Source of the DNA: Nocardiopsis sp. TSRI0078
Lineage (GTDB): Bacteria > Actinomycetota > Actinomycetes > Streptosporangiales > Streptosporangiaceae
NCBI RefSeq assembly: GCF_001905145.1
Contig: NZ_LWLB01000012.1
Location: 124,001 to 188,000 of the forward strand
DNA: 64,000 nt
Direction: 5' to 3'
Each line of letters begins with the position of its first letter. Within the stretch, counting starts at the first letter, position 1. Both the position numbers and the translations under genes were made by a program. Shown piece by piece: positions 7,852-17,296 of this stretch. The notes under the pieces are model-generated. The model was not told where the DNA came from. It was given only the letters and a program-made list of their open reading frames with translations, and did not search any database.

Positions 7852-9198
7852 TCAGCCCCCGAGGGACTCGTCCATGGCCCGGACCAGTTCGCCCTCGGGG
7901 TCCATGTCCAGGCTCCACACCATGAGCCCGCCCAGGCCCCGCTCCCGCACGTACTCGCCCTTGAGGCGGATGACCTCGGGATTGTCGTAGGTCCACCACT
8001 CGTCGCCGTCGTAGACCCAGTAGGCGCCCGCCTCCTCGTCCAGGAAGCGCCGCCCCTCGCGCTCCTGCAGGTCGGAGAAGGCCATGGTCGGCCCGTCGTA
8101 GGCGTCGTCGGCGGGTCCGTCCGCCGCCTGCCCTCGCCCGTCGTCGGCGGGGTCGACCCCCTGCCAGCCCCGTCCGAAGGCGGGGACCCCCACCACCAGC
8201 CTCTCCCGCGGCGCGCCCATGTCGAGGTAGCTCCGGACCGCCCGGTCGACGCTGTCGGCGTCGGGGTCGAACCCGGGGCTGTACAGGTTCGAGTGGTAGG
8301 CGGTCTCCTCGCTCCACGGTCCGGCGAAGTCGTAGCCCTGCACGGTGGCGAAGTCGACGTGGTCGAAGATCTCGGCGTCGTAGGCCCCGCTGGCCGTGGC
8401 GCCGCCGGGCAGCGACACGGACAGGGTGTAGTCCTCGCCGGTCTCCCGGGACAGGGCGTCGAGCTGGCGGCGGAACTCGGCCACCAGGAGGGTGAAGTTG
8501 GCGGCGTCGTCGGGGTGCTCCACGTTGCCGGAGCGGCCACCTCCCCCGGGCCACTCCCAGTCCAGGTCGATGCCGTCGAAGATCCCGGCGGCCACTCCGT
8601 CTCCGCCCTGCGGCTCGTCCTCGAACACCGGCAGGTCGCCGCGCAGCCACAGGTCCAGGCAGGAGGCCGCGAACGCCTCCCGCGACCCCTCGGTGCGGGC
8701 CGCGGTGGAAAAGTGCGTGGACCAGTTCCACCCGCCCAGGGACAGGCTGGCCCCCAGGTGGGGGTGCTTCTCCCGGAGCAGGCGCAGCTGGTGGAGGCTG
8801 CCCGCGAGCTCCTGCTCGTAGTCGTCGGCCCGTCCGTCGACGCTCTCGTCCGCGTCGTACCGGCGCTGGTAGAGCTCCCAGGGCTGGTCGTGGTTGCCCG
8901 GGATGCGGCACAGGCCCTGCGGGCCGACGTCGCCGAACGCCCACATCAGCCGGGTCAGGTGCTCGGGGGCGCCGCTGTCGTCCAGCTCCTTGACGGTGAA
9001 GTCGCGGTTGGCCACGTTCCAGTCGGCGAAGTACCCGATGCGTTCGAGCTTCTCTCCGTTCACCACCGCGAAGACCCCCGTGATCAGTACCGCCGCGGCC
9101 ACGGCCGCGCCCAGGGCGAGCAGTGGACGCCGCCGGAGGCGGGACCCGGTGCCCGGTGCGGGCGGGAAGGCGTTCACACCTTCGACCCTAGACGCCAT
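7852..9198 (-). CDS. GH18 glycosidase (chitinase-like), membrane-anchored or secreted
   Basis: The 448-residue product has an N-terminal hydrophobic segment (residues 26-45, LLALGAAVAAAVLITGVFAV) after a basic stretch, which would act as signal or anchor, followed directly by a GH18 barrel. The catalytic signature DGIDLDWEW places the proton-donor Glu at about residue 215, and the strand motifs ASLSLGGWNWS, TVQGYDFAG and GLMVWSLDMD are present. Family members hydrolyse chitin or related GlcNAc polymers. No separate binding module is seen. ATG at 9198 is used; a GTG at 9177 is a possible alternative. Confidence 0.9.
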   Translation of the reverse strand: MASRVEGVNAFPPAPGTGSRLRRRPLLALGAAVAAAVLITGVFAVVNGEKLERIGYFADWNVANRDFTVKELDDSGAPEHLTRLMWAFGDVGPQGLCRIPGNHDQPWELYQRRYDADESVDGRADDYEQELAGSLHQLRLLREKHPHLGASLSLGGWNWSTHFSTAARTEGSREAFAASCLDLWLRGDLPVFEDEPQGGDGVAAGIFDGIDLDWEWPGGGGRSGNVEHPDDAANFTLLVAEFRRQLDALSRETGEDYTLSVSLPGGATASGAYDAEIFDHVDFATVQGYDFAGPWSEETAYHSNLYSPGFDPDADSVDRAVRSYLDMGAPRERLVVGVPAFGRGWQGVDPADDGRGQAADGPADDAYDGPTMAFSDLQEREGRRFLDEEAGAYWVYDGDEWWTYDNPEVIRLKGEYVRERGLGGLMVWSLDMDPEGELVRAMDESLGG

Positions 9199-9280
9199 GC
9201 GCCGCCGATCCCGGGGTTGTCGGCAGGTCGGCCACATCAGGCCGCCGCGGAACCCGCGCGGGTGCCCGCACGTTGGTGGT

Positions 9281-9299
9281 GGGCGTCCGGCGGACGCCC
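9281..9299 (-). terminator. Terminator after the sigma factor gene
   Basis: GGGCGTCC-GGC-GGACGCCC forms a perfect 8-bp hairpin 13 bases beyond the sigma factor stop, without a T-run, as usual for actinomycetes. Confidence 0.7.
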
Positions 9300-9311
9300 G
9301 TTCCGGGCCGC

Positions 9312-10445
9312 TCAGCCGCCGGTGAGGAAGTCGCGCAGGGTCCCGGCCCGCGAGGGGTGGCGGAGCTTGGCCAGCGTCTTGGCCTCGATCTGGCGGATGC
9401 GCTCGCGGGTCACCCCGAACTCGCGCCCCACCTCCTCCAGGGTGTGCGGGTGGCCGTCGGCCATCCCGAAGCGCAACCGGATGATACGCCTCTCCCGGTC
9501 GGACAGGCCGGCGAGGATGAGCCCCAGCTGCTCCTGGAGGACGGTGAAGGAGGCCGCCTCGACCGGGACGACCGCGTCGGAGTCCTCGATGAAGTCGCCG
9601 AAGTCGGACTCCTCCTCGCCGATGGGCAGCTGGAGGGAAACGGGTTCCCGTGCGATCCGCTGGATTTCCAGAACGCGTTCCCCGCCGAATCCGGCGGCCG
9701 AGGAGATCTCGGCGATACTGGGTTCGCGTCCGAGTTGCTGGTGCAGTTGGTGCTGGACCCGGGCGACTTTGTTGATCGTCTCGACCATGTGCACGGGAAT
9801 ACGGATCGTGCGCGCCTGGTCCGCGATCGCCCGTGTGATGGCCTGCCGTATCCACCACGTCGCGTAGGTGGAGAATTTGAAACCCTTTCGGTAATCGAAC
9901 TTCTCCACGGCGCGGATCAGACCGAGATTGCCCTCCTGGATGAGGTCGAGGAAAAGCAGTCCCCGGCCCGTATAACGTTTGGCTATGGACACGACGAGGC
10001 GCAGGTTGGATTCGACCAGGCGCCGCTTGGCCCTCTCGCCCTCCTCGACCAGCGCGGTGAGCTCCTCCGCCGTGCACGCGCCCGCGGCGGGGTCGCGGTG
10101 GCGCGCGTACAGGCCGACCTCGATCGCCTTGGCCAGGTCCACCTCCTGCTCGGCACTCAGCAGCGGCACCCTGCCGATCTCACGCAGGTAGAGCCGTACC
10201 AGGTCCGATCCGGAGCGCCTATCGCCGTCGGCGGGGGGTCCGGCCTCCTCGGACTCGGCGACCTCCACACCGGCCCGGGCGAGGTGGGCGACCGCCTGGT
10301 CCAGGTAGTCCGGGGGAAGGTCCAGCCGGCTCAGGGCCGAGGCGACCTGGCCGCGGCTGACCGGGCCCCGGCCCGGCTCGGGGAGCAGCCGGACCACCTG
10401 TTGAATGGACGGCGTTTCCTTGGTCACAACTGTGGGAGGCACCAC
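9312..10445 (-). CDS. Principal-type RNA polymerase sigma factor (sigma70 family)
   Basis: The 377-residue product contains regions 1.2 to 4.2. Landmarks are [16 protein letters not shown] (1.2), [16 protein letters not shown] and [37 protein letters not shown] (regions 2.1-2.4), [12 protein letters not shown] (3.0) and the C-terminal helix-turn-helix [30 protein letters not shown] (4.2). A short N-terminal domain before residue 80 resembles a reduced region 1.1. The region 2.4/4.2 residues match housekeeping-type promoter recognition. It lies 56 bases downstream of dnaG in the same direction, a reduced version of the classic macromolecular-synthesis arrangement. GTG start; no strong ribosome site is visible, so the start is less certain than the gene. 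Confidence 0.93.
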   Translation of the reverse strand: MVPPTVVTKETPSIQQVVRLLPEPGRGPVSRGQVASALSRLDLPPDYLDQAVAHLARAGVEVAESEEAGPPADGDRRSGSDLVRLYLREIGRVPLLSAEQEVDLAKAIEVGLYARHRDPAAGACTAEELTALVEEGERAKRRLVESNLRLVVSIAKRYTGRGLLFLDLIQEGNLGLIRAVEKFDYRKGFKFSTYATWWIRQAITRAIADQARTIRIPVHMVETINKVARVQHQLHQQLGREPSIAEISSAAGFGGERVLEIQRIAREPVSLQLPIGEEESDFGDFIEDSDAVVPVEAASFTVLQEQLGLILAGLSDRERRIIRLRFGMADGHPHTLEEVGREFGVTRERIRQIEAKTLAKLRHPSRAGTLRDFLTGG

Positions 10446-10501
10446 ACCATTGTGCCCGCCCGGGTGCCGGTAAAGGGAGAACTATTATTGTCACCCCGGC
10501 G

Positions 10502-12385
10502 CTACATGCCGCTCGCCCGCTCCTCCTGGAGAGCGCGTTTTTGCTGCTGAAGCGCCATGAGTTCGGTGAATACCCGGTTGTGCTCCTCCGCCTGGGAGGC
10601 CGCGTCGAGCCGGGAGAGCAGAGACTTCAGGTTTGACTCGCGCCGATTGATGGAATGAGTCTTGACTGTGCCCAGTATTTGCCAGGCGTAATGCTCGTCG
10701 AGTTCTCCATAGAACTCCAGCTGCTCGACCGCCAAACGCGTGAGGAAATCACGCTGCGTGTCATTGGGCGCGGCCTCGCGCAACTCGTTCACCCACGCCG
10801 CGGGGTCGTGCGCGGCGGCCACGCCTCCCCGCTCCGCGATGAGCTTGAGCACCGCCCTGTGCTGGGGGACGGTGAAGTCCTCCTCGGTGAAGGCGTCGAA
10901 GCCGACGGCCAGCCAGGGGTACTGCACGGCGATCTTGAGGGCCTGGCGCTCACGCTGCACGGAGGGGTCGCCGAGGTCGTAGGGGGCCTCCCGGGCGTCC
11001 GGGCTGGGGGCGGGCCGGGCGGGGGCCTGCGGGCGGGCGCCCCTGCCGCCGCCCCGGCGCAGGTGCTGGTTGACCCGGCGCAGCACGAAGGCCTCGTCCA
11101 GGATGCCGATCCAGCGGTCGAGGTTCCTGCCGTAGTCGCGGCGCACGCCCTCGTCCCGGATGCTGGCGACCACCGGCGCCGCCGCGTCCAGGGCGGCCAT
11201 CCTGCCCTCGGGCGTGGACAGGTCGTAGCCCTCCATGACGTTGCGGATCATGAACTCGTACAGGGGGGCCCGGTCGTTGACGAGGTCGATCACCGCCTGG
11301 TCCCCGTGCTGGAGCCGCAGGTCGCAGGGGTCGAGCCCGTCGGACTGCACGGCGACGAAGGTCTCGGAGGTGAACCCGTGCTCCTCGGCGAAGGCGCGCA
11401 CGGCGGCCTTCTGCCCGGCGGCGTCGCCGTCGAAGGTGAACACCACCTCGCCGGTCTGGTGGGAGCGGCCCAGCAGCATACGGCGCAGGATCTTCACGTG
11501 CTCCTCGCCGAAGGAGGTGCCGCAGGTGGCCACGGCGGTGGTCACACCGGCGACGTGGCAGGCCATGACGTCGGTGTAGCCCTCGACGATGACCGCCCTG
11601 CCCTCCCGGGAGATGTCCCGCTTGGCCAGGTCGAGCCCGTAGAGCAGCCGCCCCTTGTGGAAGATGGGGCTCTCGGGGGAGTTGAGGTACTTGGGCCCGT
11701 CCTCCTCGGGGTCGAGTTTGCGGGCCCCGAAGCCGACGACCTCGCCGGTGACCTCGCGGACGGGCCACAGCAGCCGGTTGCGGAAGCGGTCGTAGGCGCC
11801 GCGCCGCCCCTGGCTGGCGAGCCCGGACTCGACCAGCTCCTTGTCGGTGAACCCCTTGTTGCGCAGGTGGGAGGTGAGGTTCTCCCAGCCCGCCGGGGCG
11901 TAGCCGAGGCCGAAGTGCTCGGCGTGCACCCGGTTGAACCCGCGCTCGTCCAGGAAGCGCCGGGCGGTGACCGCACCGGGCGAGAGGAGCTGTTCGGCGT
12001 AGAACTCGGCGGCGGCCCGGTGGGCGTCGAGCAGGCGCTGGCGCTTGCCCGTGTCGTGCCTGGCGGTGCTGCGGCCGCCCTCCTCGTAGCGCAGGGTGAC
12101 GCCGATCTGTCGGGCCAGCGTCTCGACGGCCTCCGCGAAGCTGAGGCTCTCCATCTTCTGCACGAAGGAGATGGTGTCGCCGCCCTCGGCGCAGCCGAAG
12201 CAGTAGTAGAGGTTCTTGGAGGGGGTGACGTTGAAGGAGGGCGACTTCTCGTCGTGGAAGGGGCACAGTCCCTTCAGCGAGCCGCCCCCGGCGTTGCGGA
12301 GCTGGAGGTACTCCCCGATCACGTCGGCGATGGGGGTGCGCTCGCGTACGAGTGCGATGTCTTCGTCTCTGATCCGGCCTGCCAC
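10502..12385 (-). CDS. dnaG: DNA primase
   Basis: The 627-residue protein makes RNA primers at the replication fork. It begins AGRIRDEDIALVRERTPIADVIGEYLQL, followed by the CHC2-type zinc motif (GLCPFHDEKSPSFNV, YYCFGCAEGGD), the RNA polymerase domain and the Toprim motifs (VIVEGYTDVMA; FTFDGDAAGQKA). The C-terminal part (from about residue 480) is the helicase-binding region. GTG at 12385 is preceded by GGAG with four-base spacing and removes an unconserved proline-rich upstream extension. The sigma factor follows at 56 bases, so the two probably share transcripts. Confidence 0.95.
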   Translation of the reverse strand: MAGRIRDEDIALVRERTPIADVIGEYLQLRNAGGGSLKGLCPFHDEKSPSFNVTPSKNLYYCFGCAEGGDTISFVQKMESLSFAEAVETLARQIGVTLRYEEGGRSTARHDTGKRQRLLDAHRAAAEFYAEQLLSPGAVTARRFLDERGFNRVHAEHFGLGYAPAGWENLTSHLRNKGFTDKELVESGLASQGRRGAYDRFRNRLLWPVREVTGEVVGFGARKLDPEEDGPKYLNSPESPIFHKGRLLYGLDLAKRDISREGRAVIVEGYTDVMACHVAGVTTAVATCGTSFGEEHVKILRRMLLGRSHQTGEVVFTFDGDAAGQKAAVRAFAEEHGFTSETFVAVQSDGLDPCDLRLQHGDQAVIDLVNDRAPLYEFMIRNVMEGYDLSTPEGRMAALDAAAPVVASIRDEGVRRDYGRNLDRWIGILDEAFVLRRVNQHLRRGGGRGARPQAPARPAPSPDAREAPYDLGDPSVQRERQALKIAVQYPWLAVGFDAFTEEDFTVPQHRAVLKLIAERGGVAAAHDPAAWVNELREAAPNDTQRDFLTRLAVEQLEFYGELDEHYAWQILGTVKTHSINRRESNLKSLLSRLDAASQAEEHNRVFTELMALQQQKRALQEERASGM

Positions 12386-12604
12386 GGTCTCCAGGGTAGT
12401 TCTCCCCGCCGACCCTGCGACCGCCGTCCACGGGCCCGGGGCGGCCGGGCGGGCGGGGCCTGCGGGCGGTCCGGTGTTCACACGGCACGGGGTTCTGTGA
12501 CGGGCTCCCGTATCCCCGGTTCGGGCGGCCCGTGAGGTCATACTCCGCGGTGACGACGTGACCTCGCTACGTGGCGGATCCCCGAGGATAACCGTGGGGA
12601 ACCC

Positions 12605-12930
12605 ATGGAGAGACCACCGGCCGGCCGGATCGCGACGGCGGCGGCGCTGGTGCTGTGCGCGTCGGCTCGTTCCGGGTCGGCGGCCCCGAGGGGAACGACA
12701 TGGTCCGGCGCACCGACGGCAGCGCGGTGCTGAACGTGCCCGTGGGCCGGTTCGACGGCGGCCTCTTCGTCGCCCAGGACGGGGAGGACCAGCCCGACGC
12801 GACCGGTCCGGACGGCGAGGTCCGCGAGCAGACCAGCGTCGAGTCCGCCCGCTGGGACGACATCGCCGCCGGCTTCGAGCCCGCGCTCACCGTGGATCCC
12901 CGCGGCCGGCATCCCCGCCGGCAGGGCCGT
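12605..12930 (+). pseudogene. Remnant of a secreted beta-propeller 3-phytase
   Basis: An ATG at 12605 opens a signal-peptide-like start (MERPPAGRIATAAALVLCA) that stops after about 42 codons. From about 12655, in a different frame, the DNA encodes the end of a phytase-like protein: FRVGG-, GGLFVAQDGEDQPD, then RWDDIAAGF and a final VDPRGRHPRR. Known beta-propeller phytases end in much the same way (GGLLVVQDGEN, RWD, DPR). The head and tail are joined with most of the gene missing and the frame shifted, so no functional product is expected. The tail frame stays open into the next gene, which could mislead automated start calling. Confidence 0.65.
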
Positions 12931-13062
12931 GCCGGCGGGGCTTCCGCACCCGCCCGGGTTCCCCGCTCCGCCACCGGGCGGCCACCTCCCGGTCGGCTCG
13001 GCGCCGGTTCGCCCTGGCAGCGTGGGAGCCCCACTGGACGGTTCCGAGGAGGATCGGCACAG

Positions 13063-14223
13063 GTGCGTGGAATCCCCCACACGTCCGGCCGTGGCGCGTT
13101 CTGGTTCGTCGTGGTCGCGTCGGTCGTCGCGGTGGCCCTGGCCGCGGCGCTCGGCTTCGTCGTCCTGAACCGCCTGGCCGGTGGCGACCCGGTGCTCGTG
13201 GAGGGCGTGGTCGGCTCGGAGAAGGTCGAGCTGTTCGAGGACGAGCTGGTCGTGGAACGGTTCGCCGAACTCGGGTACGAGGTGCGGGTGCGGCCCCGGG
13301 GCTCGCGGCTGATGGCCGAGGAGGCCGACGGCGCGGACTTCGTGTCCCCCGGTTCGGGTCCGGCGTCGGAGCACGTGAGGGAGCTGCACGGGATCTCGAC
13401 CGAGTACCGGCTCTTCAGCACGCCGATGGTCCTGCTCAGCTACCGGCCGATGGTGGGTGCGCTGGAGGCGGCCGGGGTCGCCGAGCAGGCCGGGGACGGG
13501 ACCTGGTCCTTCGACCTGGCCGCCTACCTGGAGCTGACGCGGGAGCGCACCCGCTGGCGCGACCTGCCCGGGGACGCGGTCGGCTCCAGCAACCGCAACG
13601 AGGTGCTGGTGCGCACCACGGACCCGCGCACCTCCAACTCGGCGGCGATGCACGTCGCGGTCCTGTCCTACCTGCTCAACGGTGAGGAGGTCGTCGCGCC
13701 CGGAGGGGTGGACGGCGAACTCACCGGGACGCTGTCGCGCCTCTTCCTCGCCCAGGGCCAGCCGCCCGAGTCCTCCCAGCAGCCGTTCGAGCAGTTCCGC
13801 GACCTGGGTCCGGGGCACACGCCGCTGCTGTGGGCCTACGAGTCGCAGTACGTGGACGCGATGGTCAACGGGCCCGAGCTCGACCAGGAGGCGGTGGTGC
13901 TCTACCCGGGGCCGACCGTGTACGCGGTGCACACCGCCGTTCCGTTCACGGAGGAGGGCGACGCGGTCGGGCGGCTGCTCGCCCGGGACCCGGTGCTCCA
14001 GGAGCGCGCCGCGGCGCACGGGTTCCGCACCGAGGGCGGCGCCCACTTCGACGACCTGGTGGCCGAACACGGGCTGCCGGTGCGCACCCGGGTCGCCGAC
14101 GTGGTGAACACGCCCACCTACGAGGCCCTGGAGACCCTGCTGACGGGCATCGAGGACGCCTACGACAGCAGCGGGGCGCGTCCTCCCGCCCCCGAGGAGG
14201 CGGCCCGCGGCGGCGGCGCCTGA
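13063..14223 (+). CDS. Membrane-anchored extracellular solute-binding-like protein
   Basis: The 386-residue product has a single N-terminal membrane segment (about residues 11-32, FWFVVVASVVAVALAAALGFVVL) and then a periplasmic-binding-protein-like body. It shares local features with the next gene product: a TPMVLLSYRPM strand against TPVMVSPVVL, and TTDPRTSNSAAMHVA against MTNPGASNSGFSALI, so the two are distant paralogues. There is no lipobox and no VWA domain. The GTG start is preceded by GAGGAGGATC at 9-10 bases; the long upstream extension is phytase remnant. No transporter permease or ATPase accompanies it. The ligand is unknown. Confidence 0.7.
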   Translation: MRGIPHTSGRGAFWFVVVASVVAVALAAALGFVVLNRLAGGDPVLVEGVVGSEKVELFEDELVVERFAELGYEVRVRPRGSRLMAEEADGADFVSPGSGPASEHVRELHGISTEYRLFSTPMVLLSYRPMVGALEAAGVAEQAGDGTWSFDLAAYLELTRERTRWRDLPGDAVGSSNRNEVLVRTTDPRTSNSAAMHVAVLSYLLNGEEVVAPGGVDGELTGTLSRLFLAQGQPPESSQQPFEQFRDLGPGHTPLLWAYESQYVDAMVNGPELDQEAVVLYPGPTVYAVHTAVPFTEEGDAVGRLLARDPVLQERAAAHGFRTEGGAHFDDLVAEHGLPVRTRVADVVNTPTYEALETLLTGIEDAYDSSGARPPAPEEAARGGGA

Positions 14224-14346
14224 GGCCTGCCGGCGAGCGCCCGCCCGGCCCCGGACGTGGTGGAGGACGGCGGGTGGGCGCGGCCCTTGAGCACACGCGG
14301 GCGGAGCCCGGAGAAACACTGCCCAGGACAGGAGAGCGGAGCGGGA

Positions 14347-15975
14347 ATGGCCTCTGGAAGCAAGCGCGGACGGATCCGCGGCGTCTGCGCCCCGGTGCTC
14401 GCGGCGGCCCTGGCGGCGGCGGGCTGCTCCGCCTCCGAACCGGACCCCGACGTGACGCTGCGGGTTCTGGCCGGAAGCGAGATCGCCGACATGGAGCCGC
14501 TGCTGGAGGAGGCGGCCGAGCGGACCGGGGTGGCGGTGGAGCTGGAGTACACGGGCACGCTGGACGGTATGGCCCGGATCGCCGCCGGGGACCGCGAGGG
14601 TGAGACCGGGGAGTACGACGCGGTGTGGTTCGCCTCCAACCGCTACCTCACCCTGGACGAGGGGGGCCGGTCCGCCGTGCACGTCCAGACCCCGGTCATG
14701 GTCTCCCCCGTGGTGCTGGGCGTGGCCGCCGACCGCGCGGAGGAGCTGGGGTGGGACGACGGCGGCGAGGTGACCTGGGCGGACGTGCACCGGGCGGTCG
14801 CGGAGGAGGGCTTCACCTACGGGATGACCAACCCCGGTGCCTCCAACTCGGGCTTCTCGGCGCTGATCGGGGTGGCCTCCGCGATGGCCGACACGGGTGC
14901 GGCGCTGCGGTCGGAGGACGTGGAGCAGGTGGGCCCGGAGCTGTCGGAGTTCTTCTCGGGGCAGGAGGTGACGGCGGGGTCGTCGGGGTGGCTGACGGAG
15001 GCGTTCGTGCGGCGCGCGGAGCGGGGCAGGCCCGTGGACGGTCTGGTCAACTACGAGTCGGTGATCCTGTCGCTGAACGCCTCCGGTGCGCTGGAGGAGC
15101 CCCTGACTGTCGTGTACCCGGCCGACGGCGTGGTGACCGCCGACTACCCCCTCACCCTTCTGTCGGACCCCTCCGAGGAGGCGCTGGACGGATACGAGCG
15201 GCTGGTGGAGGACCTGACGTCGGTGCGGACGCAGCAGCAGATCGCCGACCGCACGCGGCGGCGGCCGGTCACGGCCGGGGCGGAGCCGTCCCCGGCCCTG
15301 CCCCCGCTGGTGGAACTGCCGTTCCCGACGAGCCGGGAGGTCGTCGACGGCCTGGTGTCGGACTACTCCGCCGCGCTGCGCCGTCCGGCGCGCACCGTGT
15401 ACGTGCTGGACGTGTCGGGGTCGATGGAGGGCGACCGGCTCCGGGAGCTCCAGTCGGCCCTGAGCGCTCTGACCGGTACGGACGGCGGTTCGCTGACCGG
15501 GAGCACGCAGTCCTTCCAGGAGAGGGAGGAGGTGACGCTGCTGCCCTTCTCCACCGAGCCCGCGGACCCGCTCACCTTCGTGATGGAGCCGGGGTCGGCG
15601 GAGGAGGCCGGTGCCGAGCTGGCCGAGGCGGTGGCCGGCCTGGAGGCCGAGGGCGACACGGCCGCCTACGACGCCCTGGTGCGGGCGTACGGACTGCTGG
15701 AGGAGGGCCTCACGGGGCCGGGCGACGACCGCCTGATGTCCGTGGTGCTGATGACCGACGGCGAGGTGAACCGGGGCACGGGTCTGGCGGGGTTCGGCGA
15801 CTCGCTGTCGGCGCGGCCGGACGCGGTGGCGGGGGTACCGGTGTTCACCGTGCTGTTCGGCGAGTCGGACGTGCCGGAGATGGGCGAGCTGGCGGAGCTG
15901 ACGGGCGGCCGGGTGTTCGACGCCCGGGAGGAGGACCTGGAGCAGGTCTTCCGGGAGATCCGGGGCTACCAGTGA
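14347..15975 (+). CDS. Lipoprotein with solute-binding domain fused to a VWA domain
   Basis: The 542-residue product has a lipoprotein signal peptide ending in AAAGC (lipid Cys near residue 23). Residues about 35-330 look like a type 2 periplasmic binding domain (TLRVLAGSEIADMEPLLEEAAERTG; MTNPGASNSGFSAL; VYPADGVVTADYPLTLL). Residues about 345-540 form a von Willebrand A domain with a full MIDAS: DVSGS, the Thr in EGDTAAYDAL, and MTDG. VWA domains bind metal-dependently to protein partners. ATG at 14347 has GGAG five bases upstream. It follows the related anchored protein by 123 bases. In other actinomycetes similar proteins occur near tellurite-resistance-type genes; none is seen here. Confidence 0.82.
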   Translation: MASGSKRGRIRGVCAPVLAAALAAAGCSASEPDPDVTLRVLAGSEIADMEPLLEEAAERTGVAVELEYTGTLDGMARIAAGDREGETGEYDAVWFASNRYLTLDEGGRSAVHVQTPVMVSPVVLGVAADRAEELGWDDGGEVTWADVHRAVAEEGFTYGMTNPGASNSGFSALIGVASAMADTGAALRSEDVEQVGPELSEFFSGQEVTAGSSGWLTEAFVRRAERGRPVDGLVNYESVILSLNASGALEEPLTVVYPADGVVTADYPLTLLSDPSEEALDGYERLVEDLTSVRTQQQIADRTRRRPVTAGAEPSPALPPLVELPFPTSREVVDGLVSDYSAALRRPARTVYVLDVSGSMEGDRLRELQSALSALTGTDGGSLTGSTQSFQEREEVTLLPFSTEPADPLTFVMEPGSAEEAGAELAEAVAGLEAEGDTAAYDALVRAYGLLEEGLTGPGDDRLMSVVLMTDGEVNRGTGLAGFGDSLSARPDAVAGVPVFTVLFGESDVPEMGELAELTGGRVFDAREEDLEQVFREIRGYQ

Positions 15976-16006
15976 CGCCCAGGACCTCCCGGAGGCCTCC
16001 CCCTCC

Positions 16007-17296
16007 TCAGGAGTTCGCCCGTTCCCTGTCCGCGAGGGGAGCGGAGCCGCCGCCGGACCCCCTCCCGTCCCCGCCCGGCTCGGAGGCGGCCGGGGCGGCG
16101 GGCCTGGTGTTGACGCGGCGCTTGTTGTAGATGTCGAAGGCCACCGCGAGCAGCAGCACCAGTCCCTTGATCAGCTGCTGCCAGTCCACGCCCAGGCCGA
16201 TGAGCGACATGCCGTTGTTCAGCACGCCCATGACCAGCGCGCCGATGACGGCTCCGATGACGGTGCCCACGCCTCCGGAGGCGGAGGCGCCGCCGATGAA
16301 GGCCGCCGCGATCGCGTCGAGCTCGAACATGGTTCCGGCACCGGGCGTGGCGGCGTTGAGCCGCGCCGTGAAGACGACCCCGGCCAGCGCCGAGAGCACG
16401 CCCATGTTGACGAACACCCAGAACGTGGTGCGCTGGGTCCTGATCCCGGACAGCGCCGCGGCCTGCTCGCTGCCGCCGACGGCGTAGACGCGCCTGCCCA
16501 TGGTCGTGGAGCGCATCACGAACGAGTACCCCGCGATGAGCGCGACGAGCAGCAGGCCCACGATGGGGAGCCCGTTGTAGTCGGCCAGCACGTAGGTGAA
16601 CGCCAGGACGGCCGCGACGGTGAGGACCGAGGCGGCGGCGGTGACCGGCGCGGGGGCGACCGGCAGCCCGTACCCGCGCGAGCGCGACCGCGAGCTCCAC
16701 TGGATCCACACGATCAGGGCGGCCCCGAGGGCGCCCAGCAGCAGGGTCGGCAGGTGCGGGCCGTCGCCGCCCTGGCCCGGCAGGAAGCCGCTGGCGATGC
16801 TGCGCAGGTTCTGGGGCAGCGGGGCGACGGACTCCCCGCCCAGGACCGCCAGGGTCGCGCCGCGGAAGACGAGCATCCCGGCGAGGGTGACGATGAAGGC
16901 GGGGACGCGCACGTAGGCGACCCAGAAGCCCTGCCAGGCGCCGATGAGCGCACCGATGACCAGGGCCAGGGGGACGACGGCGACCGTCGGCAGCCCCCAG
17001 GAGGTGAGCATGATCGCCGACACCGCGCCCGTGAACGCCACCACCGAGCCGACGGACAGGTCGATGTGCCCGGTGACGATGACCAGCATCATCCCGATCG
17101 CCAGGATCAGGATGTAGGAGTTCTGCATGATCAGGTTGGTGACGTTGAGCGGCGTGAGGAGCAGTCCGCCGGTCAGGATCTGGAACAGCACGATGATGGC
17201 CACCAGGGCGATGGCCATACCGTACTGGCGGGAGTTCCCCCGCATCAGCGCACCGCCGAGCTGTGCGAGGCGGGAGGTCGTGGTGGGCTCTTTCAC
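16007..17296 (-). CDS. CUT2 monosaccharide ABC transporter permease
   Basis: The 429-residue integral membrane protein belongs to the XylH/MmsB/AraH permease family. It shows about ten or more hydrophobic segments, and the family motifs GHIDLSVGSVVAFTGAVSA and RRVYAVGGSEQAAALSGI, followed by GAxxGG-type repeats (FIGGASASGGVGTVIGAVIGALVMGVLNNGM). The two copies of the transport domain are joined by a proline/arginine-rich loop near residues 200-220, and the C-terminus is a glycine/serine-rich tail. The GTG start overlaps the stop of the ATPase gene (GTGA), which indicates translational coupling. It is the last gene of the long arabinose locus and ends facing the VWA lipoprotein. Confidence 0.9.
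   Translation of the reverse strand: MKEPTTTSRLAQLGGALMRGNSRQYGMAIALVAIIVLFQILTGGLLLTPLNVTNLIMQNSYILILAIGMMLVIVTGHIDLSVGSVVAFTGAVSAIMLTSWGLPTVAVVPLALVIGALIGAWQGFWVAYVRVPAFIVTLAGMLVFRGATLAVLGGESVAPLPQNLRSIASGFLPGQGGDGPHLPTLLLGALGAALIVWIQWSSRSRSRGYGLPVAPAPVTAAASVLTVAAVLAFTYVLADYNGLPIVGLLLVALIAGYSFVMRSTTMGRRVYAVGGSEQAAALSGIRTQRTTFWVFVNMGVLSALAGVVFTARLNAATPGAGTMFELDAIAAAFIGGASASGGVGTVIGAVIGALVMGVLNNGMSLIGLGVDWQQLIKGLVLLLAVAFDIYNKRRVNTRPAAPAASEPGGDGRGSGGGSAPLADRERANS

Noticed and set aside
12655..13062. A 136-codon N-terminal extension of the anchored binding protein
   Set aside because: The extension matches the end of a phytase and then proline/arginine-rich noncoding DNA; the GTG at 13063 with a ribosome site fits the membrane anchor.
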